Shown: positions 1-8,464 of the stretch, piece after piece
Layout: every line of letters starts with the position of its first letter
Position numbering within the stretch: position 1 is the stretch's first letter
Origin: Pseudobdellovibrionaceae bacterium
GTDB taxonomy: Bacteria > Bdellovibrionota > Bdellovibrionia > Bdellovibrionales > UBA1609
NCBI GenBank assembly: GCA_030591685.1
Contig: JAUVAX010000004.1
Coordinates: 1 to 40,229, forward strand
Length of the DNA stretch: 40,229 bases
Direction: 5' to 3'
Notes under the pieces: model-generated
Seen by the model: only the letters and a program-made list of their open reading frames with translations
What the model was told of the DNA's origin: nothing
The model's database searches: none
Program-made: the position numbers and the translations under genes

Positions 1-1100
1 AAAACGCCATCTGACTGAGGTATTAAGCCCTGTAGCTTATCAATGAATGAAACTTCTGAGTTTGAATACTCCCCTAAGGAATCACTCAGTAATCGAGCAC
101 ACTGATGATCAATGGCCTTTACCTGAGTTAAACTCTCATGGGTCAAGCTCTCTAAAGGCAACTCATTTATATGAGAAATAGCTGTAGGCGGCTCATTTAT
201 AAAACTTAAACCTGTGAACTGAGTGTCACTAAAGTTCAATACGGGTAATTTTGAGGTTTCTAAGTCTCTCCAAAACCTCACCGTAGGCACCCCGCCAATT
301 CTTATGACTCCATCAATTAAGTTTTTATTTTGCAACGCCTTTAATGAAACCTCGCCACCTTTTAACGAAAACTCTTTTAACGAATACACATTCGAATGAG
401 CCTCAACATATACAGGGATTTGAATTTGATTTAATGTGCCCTTTATTTTTTCAGCCTGGCGTTCACTTAGTGAAGATAAAATCACAATGGGTTTTTTAAC
501 CCTGTTTTTAAACCGTTCAAAGGTTTCTCTTACCTCAGCTGTGGACTCAACAAAGTCTAAATGTGCGGCCTTCCATTCGATGACAGGTTTTGAAAAGTTT
601 ATTTTCGCAACCTCTCCCTCAAGCAAAGGCTCAGAAAAGCATACATTCACATGAAGTGGGCTTTTAAGATTTTTTATCAAATCTAGTCCGGCCAAGCCCT
701 CATTAATATCAATATCTAAACAAGAGGCAAAGTGTGAAAACATACCCACTTGATTTGTACTTTGCGGGGCCCCGCTGCCCCTAAAATTTTTGGGGCGATC
801 GGCCGTTAGAACGATCAATGGATGCTCGCTATGGAAAGCCTCCATTACGGGCGGGAGCAGGTTTCCCCCTGCTGTCCCTGAGGTCGTTACAACACAAACC
901 GGACGACCCTGTTTTTTTATTCTCCCTAGAGCAAAAAAACCTGCCGAACCCTCTTCGAAAAAAGAATAACAACGAACTCCTTTGCTTTCAGATAGTGCTT
1001 TAATCAAGGGTGCGTTTCTAGCGCCAGCACAAAGCACGAACTCTTTAACGCCTAGGCGAACTAAGTTTTTTATGATCTCTAGGCTGAAATTTAAATTCAT
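1..1100 (-). CDS. menD: MenD, SEPHCHC synthase (N-terminal part, cut by window edge)
   Basis: Thiamine-diphosphate enzyme of menaquinone synthesis. It joins isochorismate and 2-oxoglutarate to give 2-succinyl-5-enolpyruvyl-6-hydroxy-3-cyclohexene-1-carboxylate. I translated the complement by hand: an open frame of 366 codons runs from the ATG at 1100 off the left edge, so about the last third of a usual MenD is missing. Near residues 48-58 the segment FFEEGSAGFFALG matches the N-terminal Pyr domain of MenD, including the Glu that activates the cofactor. TTSGTAGGNLLPPVMEA and LTADRP follow, also typical of the family. The ATG overlaps the menF stop as ATGA, so the two are translationally coupled. 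Gene order menF-menD supports MenD over other ThDP enzymes. Confidence 0.9.
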   Translation of the reverse strand, partial: MNLNFSLEIIKNLVRLGVKEFVLCAGARNAPLIKALSESKGVRCYSFFEEGSAGFFALGRIKKQGRPVCVVTTSGTAGGNLLPPVMEAFHSEHPLIVLTADRPKNFRGSGAPQSTNQVGMFSHFASCLDIDINEGLAGLDLIKNLKSPLHVNVCFSEPLLEGEVAKINFSKPVIEWKAAHLDFVESTAEVRETFERFKNRVKKPIVILSSLSERQAEKIKGTLNQIQIPVYVEAHSNVYSLKEFSLKGGEVSLKALQNKNLIDGVIRIGGVPTVRFWRDLETSKLPVLNFSDTQFTGLSFINEPPTAISHINELPLESLTHESLTQVKAIDHQCARLLSDSLGEYSNSEVSFIDKLQGLIPQSDGV

Positions 1101-2197
1101 AGTCCTAAACTTTTTTTAACAGCATCTCTTTTGTTTTGTAGCTCTTGCCACTCGTCTTCAAGTTGGCTTTGGGGCACAACGCCACTGCCTGAAAATAAGT
1201 ATGTGCTCTTATCAAACCACTGGATATTTCTAATGGCGACCAAGCAAAAATTAAGTTCATTTTTAATTTTAATGCCAAAAGGCGCGCCGAAACGCTTTCT
1301 TAATTTAGAGGACTCTTGGCCCATTAAAACCTTTAAAGCTAATTTTTGGGGCTCACCCCCCAGTGCCGGCGTGGGGTGCATAACACTCACGGCCTGTTCA
1401 AAAGTAATTGGGGATTTAAGGGGCACATGAATATCTGCTTTTAAATGTGTTAAATCTCCGATAACCCACTGTTTAGTTTCGCCTCTCTGCACATCACCAA
1501 ACTGCGAAAAGGTTTTTTGTAATCTGTCGGCGACGACTTCGTGTTCAAAAACCTGCTTTGGGTCATCAAGTAATGACGTTTTGTTAGAGCTCAGCTTTGT
1601 ACCTGCTAAAGCCATTGTGCTCAGCTGAGTAGAATTTAAATTAAATAAAACCTCAGGGGTCACCCCCATAATGCCTGACTGTTCAGACCAAAAACCATAG
1701 GGATATGAGTTTTCATGACTTGAAAGTAACCGGTGGGAGAACCTTCTTATTTGCTCCCCTGTGGGGGTCTCATCAGTTGACTCCCAAGCAAGAGGGACCA
1801 ATTTTTTAAGCTCTCCAGCTTTAAATAGTTCTTTTGTTTGCATAAAATCAGCTGTAAACAAGTTTTTATCAGCTGGGCTCCAACGCCAGTCGGCCACCTT
1901 GAGGCCCGAAAGGCCACCTGAGCCTAAACTCGCTAATTTTGCTATTTCTGAGAACGAACGCGCCTGGGGGTTGGCCTGAGTCTCTAGGATTTTTTGAAAC
2001 TGACCCGTTGTGTACACCGCGTTGTTTTCAAAAGACGCCCAGTTAGATTTATTTTCCTTAAAAAAATCAGGTACATAGAAGCCTATCTCGTCTTCACGCA
2101 TAGATTCTTTAGGCTCCAACAGGCCCCATGAGACCAACCATTGGTCCTCAGAAAACCTTACAAAAGCCCCTGATTTTACAAACTCATCACAATTCAT
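1097..2197 (-). CDS. menF: MenF, isochorismate synthase
   Basis: Converts chorismate to isochorismate, the first committed step of menaquinone synthesis. This is a chorismate-binding-fold enzyme of 366 residues. The C-terminal half carries the family marks: ALAGT, the HPTPALGG segment, and a terminal stretch GSGVVPQSQLEDEWQEL close to MenF/EntC enzymes. The frame is open up to 2254, but the extra 19 residues are hydrophobic and atypical. I chose the ATG at 2197, preceded by a weak GTGAGAG, which gives the usual soluble start. The stop overlaps the menD ATG. Family members EntC, TrpE and PabB look similar; the adjacent menD is the main reason for choosing MenF. Its promoter must lie in the 115-nt gap shared with divergent aroF. 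Confidence 0.88.
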   Translation of the reverse strand: MNCDEFVKSGAFVRFSEDQWLVSWGLLEPKESMREDEIGFYVPDFFKENKSNWASFENNAVYTTGQFQKILETQANPQARSFSEIAKLASLGSGGLSGLKVADWRWSPADKNLFTADFMQTKELFKAGELKKLVPLAWESTDETPTGEQIRRFSHRLLSSHENSYPYGFWSEQSGIMGVTPEVLFNLNSTQLSTMALAGTKLSSNKTSLLDDPKQVFEHEVVADRLQKTFSQFGDVQRGETKQWVIGDLTHLKADIHVPLKSPITFEQAVSVMHPTPALGGEPQKLALKVLMGQESSKLRKRFGAPFGIKIKNELNFCLVAIRNIQWFDKSTYLFSGSGVVPQSQLEDEWQELQNKRDAVKKSLGL

Positions 2198-2312
2198 AGC
2201 TCTCACATATATAAACAGATAATAAAAAACATAAAAACAGTAGAGAATTACCAAACTTTACGTTAATTTCCCACTGATTTGTTTCAGTTCTTGTTTTAAT
2301 TTTGAGGTATCA

Positions 2313-3107
2313 ATGAAGACAACCCCTGTCAAAATTGCCAATATAACTATTGGTGGCCCCGAGTTTACGGTTATTGCCGGGCCCTGCTCTGTGGAGTCTC
2401 AGGAGCAGTTCTCCTCCACAGGCCTTGCGGTTAAAAAAAGTGGTGCCAGCCTTTTAAGGGGCGGGATTTTTAAGCTTCGTACACGGCCTGAGTCCTTTCA
2501 AGGGCTTGGATCCAGTGCTTTTAGCATGGCAAAGGAAATTAAAAGTCAGCTTGGCATGGGCTTTATTAGCGAAGTCACTGACCCCAGGCAAATTGGAGAT
2601 CTTGATGATGTTGTGGATGCCTTTCAGGTGGGCTCTAGAAACATGCACAACTATGAGCTGTTAAAAGAACTCGGCAAAACAGATAAGCCCATTGTTTTAA
2701 AAAGAGGCCTTTCAGGGCTGATTAAAGAGTGGCTCCATGCTGCTGAATATATTTTAAGTCAGGGAAACGAACAAATAGTTCTCTGCGAGCGCGGCATTCG
2801 CACCTTTGAAACCGCCACTAGAAACACCTTTGATCTCAACGCTGTTGCTTACATTAAAGAGAACACCCCCTTTCCGATCATTGCAGACCCCTCTCATGCC
2901 ACTGGTAAATCTAGCTTTGTTACACCACTGTCCTTAGCGGCTGCCGCTGCAGGGGCTGATGGATTAATGATCGAAGTGCACCCAAACCCTGCTGACGCCA
3001 AGTCGGACGGGCCTCAATCTCTTAATTTTAATGAGTTTAATTTATTAATGACTCAACTTGAAAGAGTCTTAGAAAGCCTCGATCGAAAGCTTGGTAAACT
3101 CATATGA
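2313..3107 (+). CDS. aroF: DAHP synthase, type I-beta (first shikimate step)
   Basis: Condenses phosphoenolpyruvate with erythrose 4-phosphate to 3-deoxy-arabino-heptulosonate 7-phosphate. It has 264 residues and consists of the (beta/alpha)8 barrel only. Family motifs in order are IAGPCSVES (about 21-29), GGIFKLRTRPESFQGLG, VGSRNMHNYELL, LKRGLSGLIKEWLHAAEYI, LCERGIRTFE, ADPSHATGK and GADGLMIEVHPNP. No ACT, ferredoxin-like or chorismate mutase domain is attached, so I infer it lacks the feedback control such domains provide. The ATG follows GAGGT at 2304-2308. The gene end overlaps the ubiE start (ATGA), making a two-gene operon of the first step of chorismate synthesis and a late step of menaquinone synthesis. 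KDO8P synthase was considered but the motifs fit DAHP synthase. Confidence 0.92.
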   Translation: MKTTPVKIANITIGGPEFTVIAGPCSVESQEQFSSTGLAVKKSGASLLRGGIFKLRTRPESFQGLGSSAFSMAKEIKSQLGMGFISEVTDPRQIGDLDDVVDAFQVGSRNMHNYELLKELGKTDKPIVLKRGLSGLIKEWLHAAEYILSQGNEQIVLCERGIRTFETATRNTFDLNAVAYIKENTPFPIIADPSHATGKSSFVTPLSLAAAAAGADGLMIEVHPNPADAKSDGPQSLNFNEFNLLMTQLERVLESLDRKLGKLI

Positions 3108-3844
3108 GCCTCAACACAGAAAATACTTCAAAAAGCCAAAAAAAAGGGCCTAACCCAGAGGACATAAAAAACTTATTTAACTCTATCTCTAAAACCTACG
3201 ATAAAACCAACGATATAATTACAATGGGTTTTGTAAGGCCTTGGAGAAAAAAAATGATCTCTCACTCCGGGGCAAAATCGGGAGATAAGGTTTTAGACTG
3301 CGCCACTGGCACAGGTGACTTAGCCTTTGAATTTAAAAAGGTTGTTGGCCCCACGGGCACTGTTTTAGGCACTGATTTTTGTAAAGGGATGCTTGAAGAA
3401 GGCCCTAAAAAAGCGAAGCTTTTAAACTTAGATGTTCAATTTGAATTTGCCGATGCCACCTGCTTACAGTACGAAGATAACTCATTTGATATTACTTCCA
3501 TCGGATACGGCATTCGAAACGTCAGCGACCCGGTAAAAGCACTGTGCGAAATGGCCCGAGTTACAAAACCGGGTGGCACAGTGATTGTGCTTGAAACCGG
3601 CGACACTAAAAACCCTGTTCTTCAGCCCTTTATAAATATTTACTTTAAGCACATCGTCCCACGATTAGGGGGGTGGACAAGTGGTAATCGCCCCGCTTAT
3701 GAGTATTTAAATAAATCGTCTAACCACTTTCCGAGTAAAAATGATTTTTTAAATCTCATGAATCAGACAGGTCAGCTACAAGGCCTCTCCTGCAAAACAC
3801 TCATGGGCGGTGCTAGTTTTATTTACAAAGGGACGGTCAACTAA
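3104..3844 (+). CDS. ubiE: UbiE/MenG demethylmenaquinone C-methyltransferase
   Basis: SAM-dependent methyltransferase that finishes menaquinone by C-methylating demethylmenaquinone; homologues also act on ubiquinone precursors. It has 246 residues. The N-terminal FNSISKTYDKTNDIITMG segment (about 26-43) is a UbiE signature, followed by SAM motif I VLDCATGTGDLA (about 63-74), GTDFCKGML, then YGIRNVSDP and the post-core RVTKPGGTVIVLE. A start at 3104 overlaps the aroF stop by 4 nt. Because menF and menD are present and I saw no ubiquinone genes, MenG activity is the likelier role. A hairpin just downstream probably ends the transcript. Confidence 0.92.
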   Translation: MSLNTENTSKSQKKGPNPEDIKNLFNSISKTYDKTNDIITMGFVRPWRKKMISHSGAKSGDKVLDCATGTGDLAFEFKKVVGPTGTVLGTDFCKGMLEEGPKKAKLLNLDVQFEFADATCLQYEDNSFDITSIGYGIRNVSDPVKALCEMARVTKPGGTVIVLETGDTKNPVLQPFINIYFKHIVPRLGGWTSGNRPAYEYLNKSSNHFPSKNDFLNLMNQTGQLQGLSCKTLMGGASFIYKGTVN

Positions 3845-3849
3845 ACCTG

Positions 3850-3880
3850 CTGAGTTTTAAATACTTAAAAACTCAGTTTT
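3850..3880. terminator. Bidirectional terminator between ubiE and the small secreted protein gene
   Basis: CTGAGTTTT (3850-3858) pairs with AAAACTCAG (3868-3876) around a 9-nt loop. It is followed by TTTT on the plus strand, and an A/T-rich flank lies on the other side. It sits exactly between two convergent stop codons. Confidence 0.6.
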
Positions 3881-4283
3881 ATAAACCACCGAGTTTTATA
3901 AGTATTTTAACCTTTAATTTTAGCACTTCTAGTCTCTTTACCTTGTCTTCAAAGCTGTCTTCTGAGCCAGTAATGCTTGCCGTCTCTTCATGCACAAGGG
4001 AGAGAATCTCATACTCCATAGACAGTAGTTTTAATTTTTTAGCGGCAAGATCCTGATACTTATCTGCACTAGCGTCCAAGCTTTCCATGCCCTCTGAAGC
4101 ACTCTCTTGAAAGGATCTTAGTTTTTCAGCTAAATATTTCTCTAATTTTTCTGCGGATTCTGAAACAGACGGTGAGCTCTCATTGTTACTCTCATCTAAC
4201 GTTTCTGCAGACACGCTAAGTGTATATGAAAACACTAAGCCAAGAGATAACATTGCATTTATTAAAGTCTTTTTTACTAACAC
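3879..4283 (-). CDS. Small secreted helical protein, unknown function
   Basis: I do not recognise a family. The frame is open to 4379, but the best start is GTG at 4283, because AAGGAG lies 6 nt upstream and the resulting N-terminus (MLVKKTLINAMLSLGLVFSY, then TLSVSA) is a clean signal peptide with cleavage after SVSA. The mature protein is about 107 residues, rich in Glu, Ser, Lys and Leu, with no Cys, and is predicted by eye to be almost wholly alpha-helical (for example SAEKLEKYLAEKLRSFQ and KRLEVLKLKVKILIKLG). A periplasmic coiled-coil or Lpp-like spacer role is possible but unsupported. It ends convergently with ubiE. Confidence 0.6.
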   Translation of the reverse strand: MLVKKTLINAMLSLGLVFSYTLSVSAETLDESNNESSPSVSESAEKLEKYLAEKLRSFQESASEGMESLDASADKYQDLAAKKLKLLSMEYEILSLVHEETASITGSEDSFEDKVKRLEVLKLKVKILIKLGGL

Positions 4284-4521
4284 TTTTTTCTCCTTAAGTT
4301 TTAGATGCGCCCTGAGAAAACTAACGGCGTAACAAAGCACCTTTAGATTTAATAGTAACGTCGATAAATTCAAAAGCACTGTACCATAGAAATAAGGCGG
4401 GAAATGATGATATGAAAAATCGTTAAAAAACGAGCTTTACTGAAAAAAATATAGGCCTCTTTATGCCTTTTAGCTCATATTCAAATCTTTTGTCTTTATG
4501 GGTCTGTAATAAATTTAGAGC

Positions 4522-5565
4522 TCAAGTACCCGTACACCTGCTTAGACGGTCTTTGAGGGTAAAATCAGCGAGAACAAGCCAGGTCATGGCCTCTAAAACA
4601 CTTATAGCTCTTGGTACTATACAGGGGTCATGGCGCCCTTTTTTGGCAACGTCTAAAACACTCGAAGTGGGCTTAAAGCTCACGCGCATTTGTAGGGTCT
4701 CACCGGTGGTGATGCCCCCACGAATGCCCCCGTAATTGCTGGCCTCACCGGAGTGAAACTCCGTGCCCTCAGCTTTGACAGCATCAAACCCTTGGCCCAA
4801 ATCTACACCATTTGTTGCACCAATGCTTAAGTAGGCTTGCGCTAAAACTGCTTTAATTTTATTAAACACTGGCTCACCTAAATTACTCGGCGGGTTTTTA
4901 ATAATTACCTGAGCGAGCCCCCCATAACTTTGCCCCTGAGCCTTTGCTTTTAACAGTAACTCTTCCACCTGCTTTGACTTATCTTTTATGGGGATGCGGA
5001 CAAGAGAGTTATAAATATCAGAAGGGGTCGCTTTATCAACGATACTCTCGACTTCTTTTTGAGATAATTTCAACTCACCCACCTGCGAGCAAAAACTTAA
5101 AACCGATATGTCGGGGTAAAGCTGTTTGACCATCATTTTTGCAACCGACCCAGCCATAACTCTCGAAACGGTCTCACGGCCTGAAGAGCGACCTCCCCCG
5201 CGGTAATCAGTGTGCAGGTATTTGCTCAACCAAACATCATCAGCATGGCCAGGGCGTGGGCTTTTTTTAATTTCATTATAATCTTCAGAGCGTTGGTCTT
5301 TGTTGTTTACAATAATCGCAATGGGTGTACCTAATGTTTTGCCCTCAAACACACCACTTAGTACCTGGGGGCTGTCGGGCTCGTTTCGCCCCGAGACGAC
5401 TTCACTTTGACCCGGTCGCCTTTGGCGTAAGTCCTTTTCAAGAAGGCTTATGTCAAAATTCACCCCACTGGGGCATCCGTCAATGACGGCCCCTAAAGAG
5501 GGGCCGTGGCTCTCACCAAAAGTCATAACACTGAATAAATCACCAAATACGTTGTTCATACTCAT
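4522..5565 (-). CDS. aroC: Chorismate synthase
   Basis: Catalyses the last shikimate step, EPSP to chorismate, using reduced FMN. It has 347 residues. Signatures are MTFGESHGPSLGAVIDGCPSG (about 14-34), RQRRPGQSEVVSGR, SPRPGHADDVWLSKY, DYRGGGRSSGRETVSRVMAG, GVDLGQGF and GGIRGGITTGE near the C-terminus. The start ATG at 5565 follows AAGGCGG; a second ATG two codons later is also possible. It is monocistronic, divergent from leuS across a 165-nt gap. It completes the set aroF, aroB, aroA, aroKDE and aroC found in this window. Confidence 0.95.
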   Translation of the reverse strand: MSMNNVFGDLFSVMTFGESHGPSLGAVIDGCPSGVNFDISLLEKDLRQRRPGQSEVVSGRNEPDSPQVLSGVFEGKTLGTPIAIIVNNKDQRSEDYNEIKKSPRPGHADDVWLSKYLHTDYRGGGRSSGRETVSRVMAGSVAKMMVKQLYPDISVLSFCSQVGELKLSQKEVESIVDKATPSDIYNSLVRIPIKDKSKQVEELLLKAKAQGQSYGGLAQVIIKNPPSNLGEPVFNKIKAVLAQAYLSIGATNGVDLGQGFDAVKAEGTEFHSGEASNYGGIRGGITTGETLQMRVSFKPTSSVLDVAKKGRHDPCIVPRAISVLEAMTWLVLADFTLKDRLSRCTGT

Positions 5566-5668
5566 TTTTACCGCCTTAGAACACCTGGCGTCAACCTCAG
5601 CCCCAGCAATCTCAACTTAATTTAGCCCTCAGAGCTTTTATTTTTTTAAATTCCCCCCTACATCAACG

Positions 5669-5697
5669 TTGAAAAACTTCAGGTTTACAAGTAAACA
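5669..5697 (+). promoter_or_regulatory. Candidate leuS promoter with embedded palindrome
   Basis: TTGAAA (5669-5674) is followed after 17 nt by TAAACA (5692-5697), an imperfect -10. A perfect inverted repeat GTTTAC-AA-GTAAAC (5683-5696) covers the spacer end and the -10, where a repressor could block polymerase. This is sequence inspection only. Confidence 0.35.
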
Positions 5698-5730
5698 TGT
5701 AGCTTAACTAAAAACACACAGGTCTACCCC

Positions 5731-8310
5731 ATGAGCGAATACAACCACACAAAAATTGAGAAAAAATGGCAACAAAAGTGGGAGCAGGACAAACCCTCAA
5801 AAGCCCTCAACCCAGGCGATGAGGGCTTTGATGACACAAAACCAAGCTACTATATTTTAGACATGTTCCCCTACCCCTCAGGGTCGGGCTTACACGTGGG
5901 GCACGCGAGCGGCTATATCGGTACTGACATTATTGCTCGAAAAAAACGAATGGAGGGCTTTAATGTACTGCACCCCATGGGCTGGGATGCTTTTGGTTTA
6001 CCCGCCGAGCAGTACGCTATACAAAAAGGTCAACACCCTCGAAAAACAACAGACCTGAACTCTGATAACTTTAGAAAGCAGCTTAAGCTTTTAGGCCTCT
6101 CCTATGACTGGGACCGTGAAATTGACACCTCAAAACCAGATTATTACAAATGGACTCAGTGGTTATTTTTAAAACTCTACGAAAAAGGCCTTGTTTATAA
6201 AAAAAATGTGCCCGTATGGTGGTGTGACGAATTGCGAACAGTACTGGCCAACGAAGAGGTTATTGATGGCCGCAGCGAACGAGGCAACCACCCCTGCGAA
6301 CGCCGACCCATGACTCAGTGGATTTTAAAAATCACCGCTTATGCTGAAAGACTCTTAGACGATCTTAAACACATTGATTGGCCCTACGGCATTAAAAAAC
6401 AGCAGCAAGACTGGATTGGTAAATCTATAGGCGCTGAGGTTGATTTTACTATTGAGGGCACAAAAGAAAAAATCAGAGTATTCACCACTCGCCCAGACAC
6501 GCTTTTTGGGGTCACAGCCCTTGTGCTTGCACCTGAAAACCCGCTCTCTAAAACCCTACCAACTACACCCCAAGCTCCCGAGTGCGAAGAGTATATTAAA
6601 GCGGCAATGAGTAAGTCTGAGCGGGACCGAAAGGCCGAAACCAAACAAATGACCGGCGCCTTTACCGGGGCCTATGTCACACACCCCTTACTTGATGAAA
6701 CAAGCCCTCACTACAAAATCCCTATTTACATTGCTGACTACGTCATTGCTGACTACGGCACTGGAGCTGTAATGAGTGTGCCGGCTCATGATGAGCGTGA
6801 TTTTTTATTTGCTAAAACTCTAAACCTACCCATTTTACCAGTTATAATACCTCGTGATGGTGAAGAGCCCGACTTAGACTCTTGTTTTACTGACGAAGGA
6901 GTACTTGTAAACTCAGGTAAGTACTCCATGTACCCCACTGAAAAAGCAAGAGTCGACATTACAAGTGAACTGGTTTTAAAAAATAGTGGTAACGCTAAAA
7001 CAACATATAAAATAAGAGACTGGGTTTTTAGTCGTCAAAGGTACTGGGGCGAGCCCTTTCCTTTATACTTAGATAAAAATGACAACATTATACCCGCAAA
7101 CCTCAAGGACTTACCTGTAGAGTTACCCCCTATGGAGGACTTTACACCGAGCGCTGACGGCTCAGCCCCTTTAAACCGAGCTCAAGACTGGATCAACCTT
7201 AAAGACAAACCTGAACTTAAAGATTTAAAAAGAGTCGCCGACACCATGCCTGGTTGGGCCGGGTCTTGTTGGTATTTTTTAAGGTTCATGGACCCACATA
7301 ATACTAAAGGGGCCTTCTCCAACACTGCCGTAAACTACTGGAAGCAAGTGGACCTATACGTGGGCGGCGCCTCCCATGCCGTCATGCATTTACTCTATGC
7401 GCGCTTTTGGCATAAGGTATTTTTTGATTTTGGTTTAGTGCCCGAGCCGGAGCCTTTTAAAAAACTATTTAACCAAGGCATGGTCACAGCCTTTGCGTTT
7501 AGGGATAAAACAAAACGCCTTGTGCCCAGTGATGATGTTGAAAAGTCTGGGCAAAACTATATTCAAAAATCCACCAAAGAGCCTGTGGAGCATTTTGTAA
7601 CTAAAATGGCTAAGTCTTTAAATAACGTTGTTAACCCAGATGATGTGATCAAAGACCACGGCTGCGACACCCTTAGGCTTTACGAAACCTTTATGGGGCC
7701 CCTTGATATTGATAAACCCTGGAGTGATGATGGCATTTCGGGCTGTGTTCGGTTTATAAAAAGATTTTGGCATTTATTTTACGACGACTCAGGGCAGATT
7801 TTAAAAAATCTCTCTAGCCCACCGCCTACTGAGTACAAAGGTGATGAGCTCACCATTGAGCGCGCGTTAAATGTTTGCCTCAAGCGCACCAATGAGTCTT
7901 TTGATGGATTTAATTTTAACACTGCTATTGCGGCCTTTATGGAGATGCTCAATGAGGTCTCTAAGCATAAAGCCTCAATAAACAGCTCACAGGCTCAGAG
8001 GCTTATAAAAGCCCTCTTCCCGTTTGCGCCTCATATAGCCAGTGAACTTTGGGAGTCCACGGGCAACACCACTCAACTTGATTTTGAACCCTGGCCTAAA
8101 CACATAGATAAGTACTTACAAAAAGACACCTATGAGCTTGTGATTTCGATTAACGGTAAGGTCAGAAAAAAACTACCCACTGCGATTAATACCCCTAAAG
8201 ATCAACTTGAGGCTCTCGCCAAAAGTGCACTTGAAGATAAACTTGAAGGAGTCACCATTAGAAAATGCATAGTGGTGCCCAATAAACTCGTTAACTTTGT
8301 GGTCTCTTAA
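5731..8310 (+). CDS. leuS: Leucyl-tRNA synthetase
   Basis: Class Ia synthetase charging tRNA-Leu, 859 residues, the normal bacterial length. The HIGH motif is HVGH at 55-58, inside YPSGSGLHVGHASGYIGTD. The editing domain follows in the middle (TTRPDTLFGVTALVLAPE, YGTGAVMSVPAHDERD). The catalytic KMSKS loop reads KMAKS (625-629, then LNNVVNPDDV), a mild variant with Ala at the third position. The anticodon-binding region and the C-terminal domain are present. Only a weak AGGT precedes the ATG. A strong terminator lies 120 nt downstream. No T-box or leader peptide was seen. Confidence 0.97.
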   Translation: MSEYNHTKIEKKWQQKWEQDKPSKALNPGDEGFDDTKPSYYILDMFPYPSGSGLHVGHASGYIGTDIIARKKRMEGFNVLHPMGWDAFGLPAEQYAIQKGQHPRKTTDLNSDNFRKQLKLLGLSYDWDREIDTSKPDYYKWTQWLFLKLYEKGLVYKKNVPVWWCDELRTVLANEEVIDGRSERGNHPCERRPMTQWILKITAYAERLLDDLKHIDWPYGIKKQQQDWIGKSIGAEVDFTIEGTKEKIRVFTTRPDTLFGVTALVLAPENPLSKTLPTTPQAPECEEYIKAAMSKSERDRKAETKQMTGAFTGAYVTHPLLDETSPHYKIPIYIADYVIADYGTGAVMSVPAHDERDFLFAKTLNLPILPVIIPRDGEEPDLDSCFTDEGVLVNSGKYSMYPTEKARVDITSELVLKNSGNAKTTYKIRDWVFSRQRYWGEPFPLYLDKNDNIIPANLKDLPVELPPMEDFTPSADGSAPLNRAQDWINLKDKPELKDLKRVADTMPGWAGSCWYFLRFMDPHNTKGAFSNTAVNYWKQVDLYVGGASHAVMHLLYARFWHKVFFDFGLVPEPEPFKKLFNQGMVTAFAFRDKTKRLVPSDDVEKSGQNYIQKSTKEPVEHFVTKMAKSLNNVVNPDDVIKDHGCDTLRLYETFMGPLDIDKPWSDDGISGCVRFIKRFWHLFYDDSGQILKNLSSPPPTEYKGDELTIERALNVCLKRTNESFDGFNFNTAIAAFMEMLNEVSKHKASINSSQAQRLIKALFPFAPHIASELWESTGNTTQLDFEPWPKHIDKYLQKDTYELVISINGKVRKKLPTAINTPKDQLEALAKSALEDKLEGVTIRKCIVVPNKLVNFVVS

Positions 8311-8430
8311 AATCTGCACTTATTTGTACATGTTTTATGATCTATAAATAAATTAGACACTAAATATGATCTTTTAAAGATTCTCAATTTAGCCTAGACT
8401 TTAGGCTATAGTTTTTTTTAAAACCTGTCG

Positions 8431-8464
8431 AAACCCCCTTATACAAAGCATTTGGGGGTTTTTT
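8431..8464 (+). terminator. Intrinsic terminator after leuS, overlapping the next start codon
   Basis: AAACCCCC (8431-8438) and GGGGGTTT (8454-8461) form an 8-bp stem with a 15-nt loop. The T-tract spans 8459-8464. The last two T residues are the first two bases of the TTG start of the next gene, so any transcript of that gene from upstream must pass or start within this hairpin. Confidence 0.75.

Noticed and set aside
2198-2254. Upstream start for menF adding 19 residues
   Set aside because: The added part is a hydrophobic Tyr/Phe-rich run not found in MenF, and the internal ATG at 2197 has a better context.
2313-3107. KDO8P synthase instead of DAHP synthase
   Set aside because: LCERGIRTFE, DPSHATGK and EVHPNP follow the type I-beta DAHP synthase pattern, and the context is chorismate synthesis.
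3879-4379. Longer form of the small secreted protein from 4379
   Set aside because: The GTG at 4283 has AAGGAG at ideal spacing and yields a clean signal peptide; the longer N-terminus does not.
4463-4735. Plus-strand frame of 90 codons
   Set aside because: It lies mostly antisense to the conserved C-terminal part of aroC and shows no ribosome site or recognisable protein.
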